A program made the position numbers and the translations under genes. This document shows positions 56,848-64,000 of a stretch of 64,000 nucleotides of DNA, in pieces; within the stretch, counting starts at the first letter, position 1; every line of letters begins with the position of its first letter. Location of the stretch: positions 62,001 to 126,000 of the forward strand of contig JBBPTG010000015.1 in NCBI GenBank assembly GCA_038093975.1, read 5' to 3'. The notes under the pieces are model-generated. The model was not told where the DNA came from. It was given only the letters and a program-made list of their open reading frames with translations, and made no database searches. This DNA comes from Chalciporus piperatus (taxonomy: Eukaryota > Basidiomycota > Agaricomycetes > Boletales > Boletaceae).

Positions 56848-59800
56848 TCACGACCTCGCTAACCAACCAACATCTAGACCCGTCATCGTTCGCATACTCT
56901 CCGGGTATGATTGCGTACTCTCTTTCAACAGTGCGGCAAGCTGTCGGCACACGTCCATTGGGTAGAACAGGTGCTCAGCTTGGGGGAAGCCAGGATACCG
57001 ATTCACGATCCTAGCAAACGATTGTCAGCATTTCTGCACCCGAGGCCACTTAAACGAACGGTCTAGACTCACTCCTTGATTCCAGTTCCGGCTGAGGTAG
57101 GACCTAAGATCTTGTACAGCACCTTGGATGCATCGACCGTACCACTCTTGGGGAGCAAGGATGGCGCTGAAAGCATGTACGATAGGCGCATTCTAGGTTT
57201 GAATAGCCAAATCTACGCAAAACATCAGTGAGCTCCCATGGTCGAAGTACCACAGAATCAATTCCTACCAAGAGTCTCGGCTGTTCGTCTTCTTCATCTG
57301 ACAACACGAACCGATATGTTGCATGAGCTTGGACGTGTTCCAGCATGTCTTGTAGCACGAACGCGCTCATCGGAATCTTGGGAGCCCTAACAAACGAACA
57401 CATCTATGAATCAGATGACCATGTCAAGAACAAGATCACTTACCGTGTAACACTGTTGGGGCGGATAGCATATTTGAACAACCGATACATGCGTGAACTT
57501 GAGCCATCCTCGTGTTTCCGATCATGTCGTCTGCCCAGGATGGCACCGCATAGACACCGTGTCGAGAAAGTGTTGTCGCTGCGCTGAAAAGAATGCTCCT
57601 CTTTTAGCAACCGTACAAATCAAAGATCAAAGAGAAACAAGAATGAACTTTGTGATCAGATATGCTCTCTTGTGTAGCCCCCAAAACACGGTCCTTAGCA
57701 GAGAGGGTTGTTTAAGAGAAGCCAGATTCACTCTGGGACGCGTTGCATCAACCAAATCCACACCCTCCACACCCCAAAACCAACAAGGGCTTCGAGGAGG
57801 GAGAAATGTGTACGTCGGTGGAAAAACGACGATGGTCTTCTTGAGCGTCCGTGAAATGTTCTGAAGTATACAAGAGGAAGAAACTATGACGGAATCAATA
57901 CTCACCTCCCGTCCAGCAACGCACTTGACCTCATTCACGACGGCTTTCGCATCGAACAGGATATAACTCCCTCCGACCAAACCCTCCTGTCTTGTAGGCC
58001 AAAACCCAAACCCATTCCCTCGTCCATCATTCCCTCCATTCATCCCACTCTTCGCAAGCGTCTGTCCCTCAGGATGACACATCCACGCATCAACGAGTTC
58101 TTCCCAGTGTTCCGAGGGTAAGTCACGATACTGGTCAGGTGGAGCGGAGACGAGAGGAAGGGAACACGAAGAACAGCTATACGACAATGGTGAGAGCGAG
58201 TTAAGGTCAGAAGCTGACAACAGAGATCCATCCTCGTTCTCGTTCGGTGAAACACCAGTTTGGGAACAGCTAGCCTTTACCTCCCAGTGACCGCTCTGGC
58301 TGACAACTGTCTTCGAGCCTGGGATGACGGGGACGGGGAGCGCGAGGGGCGGAGAGGGAGTACCAGAAAGCCGGAGGAACAGGGAATCACCATGAGTACC
58401 ACTAGACGTGCTGGGGAGAACCTCAGCTGTGGGTCCACCATTTGTCACGCTGGATGATCCTACGAGTGCGACGAAGAGCAAGACGTGTTTCAACGTTTCG
58501 TGATGCTCGGCGACATATGCAAGATCCAGGGCGCCTACAATCAAAGTTCTTGAGCCATTGAGCGACCACTGCAATGCGGAGAATGACTCACCGCTCCTCA
58601 CGTCCTCACCACCAGCCGACGTAGGTCGACTCTTGCTCGATCCACGAAATCTCCCCGAAAACCGTCGAGCAGATTTCGACGTACTAGACTGTGGCTGGCT
58701 CTTCGCGTCGGAGGATAAAGTCCTTGCCAACAACCCAGGAGTATCTTTCGTGTTACCTGCATTCCCGGACCTATCCTTCCCCCGTAACCATGCCAGATGG
58801 GGGGTAGAAAGACTCCTGCTTCGCGACCTATCGTGACATCGCGGATCAAGTGTCGAACCAGAGGGCGGCGGGGGAGGAAAAGATGCCCGCTTTCCTTCCA
58901 ACGAACCCTCGGGCTTGTGCCCCAGCTCGGAAGTCTGGTCTACGCTCGAGTCTCCTTCTCCCTCAGGCGGTGAGCCAATATCACAACTGGCATTGAGCAC
59001 CGCATCTTGACTGTGGAATCTTCCGGCGGAAGAACGATCGATGAGGTGCTCGACGTATTGCCTGCGCTGAAACCAGGTTGCTTCAAGTAGGGCATCAAAC
59101 ACAGGAGGAACCACTCACCAGTTCCTCGAAATCTTGCTTACCCCTTTCCCGGGTTCTACGTTGCGGATCAATGACAACACTTTGATCGGGTATCTCCCTT
59201 GCTGACGCTCGACCGAGCAACTCGAGCATCTTATCCAGCTCCCGGTCAGCGACATCAACGAGCGTACGAGCTTTACCCTTCCCCTCCCTAGCCTTTTCCA
59301 TCTGCATAATCTTGTCTCTCCTCAGTTCCACGCGTTGATCAGATAATTGTGGGGCAACGAGGTACAGCCTCTCGATGGCATGTGTGATTAATTCGAGGTC
59401 AACAGATGTGGTTGATGTGGATCGGTTCTTCTCCATGATGGATGCAGTGTCGGTTGTGAGCTCCTGGACGGAGGCAGTCGACGAGACTTTCTCTGGTGGG
59501 TATTGAGAAGTTGATAGCTTTGCGTCTGGGTATCTCTCTCCATGGGATGAATATATGTGGCCATCGTCTATGTATGAAGGCGGGTGTTCGTAATGATGTT
59601 CTGAATCATATTCTGGGGGAAGGTGATCATCGAAGGATGGTGCACGGTCTTGAGCCCAGTTCTTCTCAGGCGTGGCAGGCCGGACAGCAAGGTGACCTTC
59701 GGTCGATTCAGGATGTCGGGAATGTAGAGAAAAGGCTGCGCGTTCCTTGCAGAGCGAGACGACCGCCTCTAGCTGTTCGTCGATACGCGCCCATAGAAGT

Positions 59801-60621
59801 GCTGTCTGGACTGTTTCGGCTGGTGTGAGCTTAGAAGAAGAAGCAGACGGAGCGGAGGGTTGAAGGGAAGACAGCTGTCGTTGAAGGGACGTAATATGTG
59901 CAAATTGGGATTTCGAAGCGGAGTCTTCGGAGATCTGAGAAAAATCGATTTGGGAGATGATCTGGGCAGAAGTCAACGCAATGGAAGCGGGAAGTTGTTC
60001 GAGGTCGACAAGGAGTGCTACAATAGCCTGAGCGAGATGAGCGTCGCGTCTGTCCAAGGAGGGCGCGATTGCGTCGACCAACTCATGGAGTTCAGAAAGC
60101 AGAACTGCCTCTTCAACGGGTCGGAAATCGCCCTGGCTGGATGAATCACGATGGCCATCGCGGGTACGGAGGGTATGGACAAGACATGCGAGAGGTGTTT
60201 CCGCGAGGAACTCTACGAGTCCAAGTCGGCTTGTTGAGGTCGAGGGTACGTGTTCCGTGTCGTAGAAATCCGCAGACGGGGATAGGGAAAGTGAAAGAAT
60301 ATTGGCTAGTGTCACCAGGCATGATTGTTGGACCACTGCGAGGGATCTCCGGATGTCGTTCTAGCATGGTGCCACAAACCGGTCGTGAGCTATCGGAGCA
60401 TCGCTGTCAACGTGGAGGCTTACCTGCGCCAAACTGGTGTCCTCTGGTGTATCATAATCGACCCTCTCAGTGGCAAGCTCGTTGAGGATATCATCGCCGT
60501 CGTCCTGCAAGTCGATTAGACGTTGTGAAGGGAACGGCGTGGGTATGTTCCTTTGGAGATCAATTGATACTGTCTCCTGGTCAACCCGCTGCTCGGAACG
60601 CGTACGGACCAACGTGGCCAT
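56848..60621 (-). CDS. HECT-like E2-binding protein (UBE3D family) with long N-terminal region
   Basis: One gene of about 1,100 residues; the exon junctions I checked keep frame (SLAQ|NDIRR at the first intron, EEL|RRQYVEHL at 59.1 kb). The N-terminal 400 residues are helical, with AHLAQAIVALLVDLEQLP and AIERLYLVAPQLSDQRVELR, then RTLVDVADRELDKMLELLG; I know no named domain for this part. A Ser-rich linker follows. The C-terminal half has the UBE3D signature: paired cysteines in YSCSSCSLPLV, then LPSEHWEELVDAWMCHPEGQ, later RCLCGAILG and a final APKIPMSAFVLQDMLEH region. UBE3D binds E2 enzymes and has HECT-like activity. The last exon ends at 56848. Confidence 0.72.
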
Positions 60622-61538
60622 CGCGGATGTCGGACTGCAAGGCGGTTGTCGTCAAAAGGCACGTCGTAGAACGACTACTTTGGAGAGTTTTATTGTTTTC
60701 TCCAGCAGACTAAATAATCTAGTAACACGTGACGGCAGCGCAGGGTCGGACCAAGGGTCGACGGACCCTTGGGCTTGAGGTCCCCTGACTCCGGGCCCTG
60801 AGGCCTGAGGCTTGAGGGATGTCTTCGCTTGGCGTCGTGGTGGTTCGTGGCGACGCTGTCGGTGCTCGTCGTGCTCGTCAGTTGAACACAACTGGCGGCA
60901 TCTGATCAATTATCAATTGCTGCACAGCCGATTGTGATAGATGAGCTATGTCTATACTACAGATCCTGTAATATGTACCTAACTTATTAGTCGTGACAGT
61001 TGACCTGTGAACTCAACGTTATAATTCAACTGCCACGCTTTCAAGTTTGTTTCAAGTCCTTGACGGCCTAGGGTGAGTAGCCATTCCAAGAGAGTTTGGA
61101 ATAGCATCAGGTAAGGTAAGTAGAGGAGTCGCCACTGGGAGGATGATGTATCGGATCGGAGTTGGCCGTACCTCCAGCGCAACTCCAGGGATTCCATTGA
61201 CAGTGTCCTGAGACTCGAGAGGGTCGAAAACCTTGGCTATTGAATATTTATTCAACCACCGTCGTATAAGACGTACAAATCCCTGATTACATTTGTCACT
61301 TTGTGGAAGACCCCACCCAATTGAGGTCAATGAGTGAACCCAAAGGATACCGAGTACTGCTAGCGTAGTTGCCGTAGTGTAGTGTAACAAAGTGGTACAG
61401 TCTGCTCACGTGAGTCATTGAAGTCGCGTTCATTAAAATCATCTCCCTGGCCCAAGTTTTGTCCTTGTCGACGCGAAAACAAAGTCTGAGCCCAGACAAA
61501 GCGACAAAGCAATCGTGTCCGACGAGGTCAAACTCACA
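60622..61538. promoter_or_regulatory. Divergent intergenic region
   Basis: 917 bases between the starts of the UBE3D-like gene (-) and the orphan at 61539 (+). No frame here looks coding on either strand. No TATA element is obvious near either start. Confidence 0.35.
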
Positions 61539-63252
61539 ATGGACGCGTCTTTTTCCTCTTCATCCTTCACTACCTCTCTCCCCGCCACTCGCACTCAGAT
61601 GGATGCACTCATGGACACCAGCCAAGATTTCGACACCGACCCAGATGGTATCGTCAGATGGGTGGCTTCTCAAAGCCCAATACCAGCCTTGCAAGCACTC
61701 ATGAAGGAGGCCGAGAGGGAGAAGAGAAGTGAGTGCGTAACCCTTGACGCGTCCACTCCACTGACAACCCCACGCAGCCCGACCGTCGACGCCTATCCTC
61801 ACCGAGCCATCATCATGGACACGCTCAGTCACGTCTACGATATCATCAACATCACTCCCCGCCTCCGGGGGATCTCCGTGGCATTCCAATGGCAACAACT
61901 CGATCGACAGTTCTTATCTCCCGCTCTCTGGCGATAGCGCATCTACTTCCTCTTCGTCGGGACTCAATAATGCGAGACGGACGAAACCTCTAGCCCTAGC
62001 GCAACGGAAGCCCCTTTCTGCATCGACATCATCAGCGAACCAGGCAGTGCGTCCCTCCGCGAGGCCTCGTTCGTCGTCCCACTCCACTTCAATTTCCACT
62101 TCCAAGCCCGTCTCCGTGGCCCAGGATACATCCCCAGAAGAAGAGACAGAAGCGGCGGCATTTCTGGAGCTTCTCAGGGATGTATCTCGCCAGTTGGATG
62201 TGAACTCGAGGAAGAAACAGCGTCTGGCTGTTCGAACGAAGGAAGAGGAGCGAGAGCGATCCCTGGGAAGGGGCGGGATCGACAATCACATGGGTTCGGA
62301 TTCGTCCACGCGAGCGATCATGAAGACCTCGAGCGCCTCTGCAATCATTTCTGTGGCTCCATCAGCAAGGACGCAGAGAATGTCAAGCGCATCTGGGTCT
62401 ACCTCAAGCTCTGCGAGTAAACCTCAATCTCGACCGCGCGTCTTGACGAAAACGGCAAGCTTGGGTGCCCCGGGTGTAAATCTGGTGTCAGGAACGTCTA
62501 CTCCAGTTTCGCTACCCAGTCCTAACCTTGCCTGTAATCTCAAACCTAAGCCTATTCCCCATAATGCTCTCGCCAGAACCTCCAGTTCATCCAATGTACA
62601 TCACAATCTCAGCCGGAAATCTGAACCCGTCGAACCCTCTTCGGAAGACGATGAGCGAGACGACAGCGCGATGCAGGGCATCGTCATTGACCTCACCGAG
62701 ACAGATACTGAATGGGATGCAGGTCGTAACTTTGGTCGTCCGACATGTGCAGACACCACCATGTCGATGCAAGTGGACGACGAGGATAGTGACATGGGAA
62801 TGGACATGTCGTTCTACCTACCCAAGCCTCCCCCTCAGCTCCACTTTGAACCTAAACCAAAGCCTCTACCGCAGTCCCAAACAACAAGCACCACCTTACG
62901 TCCTCCAGCACCCACTCAACGACGCCCGGGCCCACCACCCCTCGGGATGCGTCGTATACCCCAATTCCCATCTTCCCAATTCAGTCACTCACAGGGGCCG
63001 AAGAGCGTAAGCGTTCCACGATTCAAACCCCCGTTGCTGGCCACTGCGGATAGAAGCGGGAGCGGTTCAAAGGTCATCAACACGGCCCCCACTTCGAAGC
63101 AGCCCGCTCGCAGTGGGAGTGCCAAGCGGGAAGAGGAAACACCCCAGAGAGCGCGGGGGACGGGATGGACTCAGGATGCGGATTCGTCATTTGATGTGTC
63201 GTTTGACGTGGATGGAGACGCTCTCGAGGACGTCATGAAAGCTTATGACTGA
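61539..63252 (+). CDS. Orphan nuclear-type protein with a SUMO-interaction motif
   Basis: Exons 61539-61728 and 61778-63252 join in phase to 554 residues. The short N-terminal module (MDASFSSSSFTTSL, then TDPDGIVRWVASQSPIPALQ) looks ordered; a helical segment around residues 150-180 (EETEAAAFLELLRDVSRQLD) may be another. Most of the rest is Ser/Pro-rich and disordered. At about residues 365-371 IVIDLTE, followed by Thr, Asp and Glu, is a textbook SUMO-interaction motif with a downstream acidic patch. The C-terminus ends acidic (FDVSFDVDGDALEDVMKAYD). This pattern is common in DNA-repair and chromatin scaffolds, but I recognise no family. Confidence 0.6.
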
Positions 63253-63565
63253 CGCGATGGTCGCCTTCGCGCATCCTCTCCCGAGCCAGAGTTGTGTACT
63301 AATCTATCAGATACATGTTTTCATGCAGGTTAATATGTAGTCCCATATAATCGCATCCGTTTTCTTGCCACAACGATTACCTCCCGAGCGAACTATTGAC
63401 CCCTGCATCACATTTCAAGAGCTTCGGAAGGAAATGATCATTGTCGGTTCCGTACTGCAAGTCTACTGAATTCATTTGAGTGTGGTTGGTGATTGCCATA
63501 TTCGGCTTGTGTTATAAGAGAGCATGCCCCTATTTCATATTCTAACCATTACACCATCCTCCAGC
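63253..63565. other. Short intergenic region
   Basis: 3' end of the SIM-bearing orphan and promoter of the edge membrane protein, both on +. Nothing else seen. Confidence 0.5.
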
Positions 63566-64000
63566 ATGGCGAATTCTACCCCAACCCAGGGTGGCTCGGA
63601 CGCTGACACCGTAGCCAGCGTTGTCATAGTCTTGACGTCCTTGGTTTTTTATCTTTCGATTTACATGGGCGCATATTATTTCGCACTGGAAAGCGTTGCA
63701 CTCTCTTTCTTCTTCTTCCTAGCGAATGCTCTGGTTCGCAACGGCCATTTAGCAGCAGGCTTCGTTGCATATTGGGGTATCCCTGTCTTTAACAACCTTC
63801 AGATACGCAGAATATGGGGCTATCTACGAACCAGTAAGCGAGCTACGCATTTCATGCTCGTCACGACAACTCATGATCTTGTAGTCCACTCCAATGTTCC
63901 AGAGGACGGAAATGCCACCATTACCTCAAGTCAAGGGTTATCTGATGGTGCCTTGTTCGGCCAAGCTGTGGTTTCGTTGGTTGCGCTGCTTGCGATCAGC
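63566..64000 (+). CDS. Membrane protein, 5' part only
   Basis: Starts at the ATG at 63566-63568; an intron is likely at 63834-63894 (GTAAGC...GTAG, phase 1), and the frame runs off the window. Predicted N-terminal segment outside the membrane, then hydrophobic stretches at about residues 17-36, 40-56 and 60-78. After the intron there is a short polar loop and another hydrophobic run at the window edge. I do not recognise the family; see the finding on its resemblance in type to the gene cut by the left edge. Confidence 0.5.
   Translation, partial: MANSTPTQGGSDADTVASVVIVLTSLVFYLSIYMGAYYFALESVALSFFFFLANALVRNGHLAAGFVAYWGIPVFNNLQIRRIWGYLRTSKRATHFMLVTTTHDLVVHSNVPEDGNATITSSQGLSDGALFGQAVVSLVALLAIS

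Noticed and set aside
1..64000. CRISPR arrays, prokaryotic operons, rRNA and tRNA genes
   Set aside because: No regularly spaced repeats, no Shine-Dalgarno-led gene strings, and no T-loop-like GGTTCGA box with matching acceptor stem was found. The GTTCGAATC at about 22373 lies inside a UGGT exon. Small RNA genes could be missed without a covariance search.

Overview
The window reads as genomic DNA of a filamentous basidiomycete, most likely an Agaricomycete. Genes lie close together on both strands and are cut by many introns of about 50-60 bases (GT...AG, branch sites such as TGCTAAC). The families present are also typical: a MYND/DUF4470 protein, a thaumatin-like protein, Sds23, a perilipin-like protein and several low-complexity orphan proteins. 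I saw no CRISPR array, operon, rRNA or convincing tRNA.

Layout. 1-553: 3' end of a multi-pass membrane protein. 1.1-2.5 kb: a decayed LTR-retroelement arranged as an inverted repeat of its gag start. 2.6-4.3 kb: mitochondrial methionyl-tRNA formyltransferase. 4.9-6.0: perilipin-like protein. 6.5-8.5 (-): Sds23-like CBS protein, divergent from a broken CNH-domain gene (8.8-10.1). 10.4-11.8: serine-rich orphan. 11.9-14.7 (-): MYND/DUF4470 protein. 15.4-17.4: cystathionine gamma-synthase. 17.6-18.9 (-): thaumatin-like protein. 18.9-22.3: gene-poor stretch with a 72-bp tandem duplication and one copy of a dispersed repeat. 22.3-28.7 (-): UDP-glucose:glycoprotein glucosyltransferase, with a second, inverted copy of the repeat at 28.7-29.8. 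29.8-32.8: no gene seen.

32.8-34.2: PNRC-motif (decapping-factor-like) protein followed by 1.9 kb of pyrimidine-rich non-coding DNA. 36.1-37.3: homoserine dehydrogenase. 37.4-38.2 (-): small secreted protein. 38.3-39.4 (-): RNA polymerase III subunit Rpc31, divergent from the ALY/Yra1 mRNA export factor (39.7-41.0), which carries one very large intron. 41.3-42.6: prenyltransferase alpha subunit. 42.8-44.4 (-): zinc-type alcohol dehydrogenase. 44.5-48.4 (-): membrane-anchored amidohydrolase. 48.7-50.5 (-): E2 of 2-oxoglutarate dehydrogenase. 50.8-51.4 (-): GFA/CENP-V protein with a GC-AG intron. 51.7-52.9 (-): intronless P450. 54.7-56.6 (-): golgin Rud3. 56.8-60.6 (-): HECT-like E2-binding protein. 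61.5-63.3: orphan with a SUMO-interaction motif. 63.6-end: start of a membrane protein.

Most genes are unrelated housekeeping genes, as expected in a eukaryote. Loose functional links are the methionine route (homoserine dehydrogenase, cystathionine gamma-synthase, and formylation of initiator Met-tRNA) and RNA biology (Rpc31, Yra1, PNRC protein). No obvious biosynthetic cluster or new multi-gene system was found. The most unusual structures are the LTR-headed gag inverted repeat, the outward-facing repeat pair that abuts both ends of UGGT, the broken CNH gene and the oversized Yra1 intron. Exon boundaries were derived by hand from splice motifs, reading frame and family resemblance.
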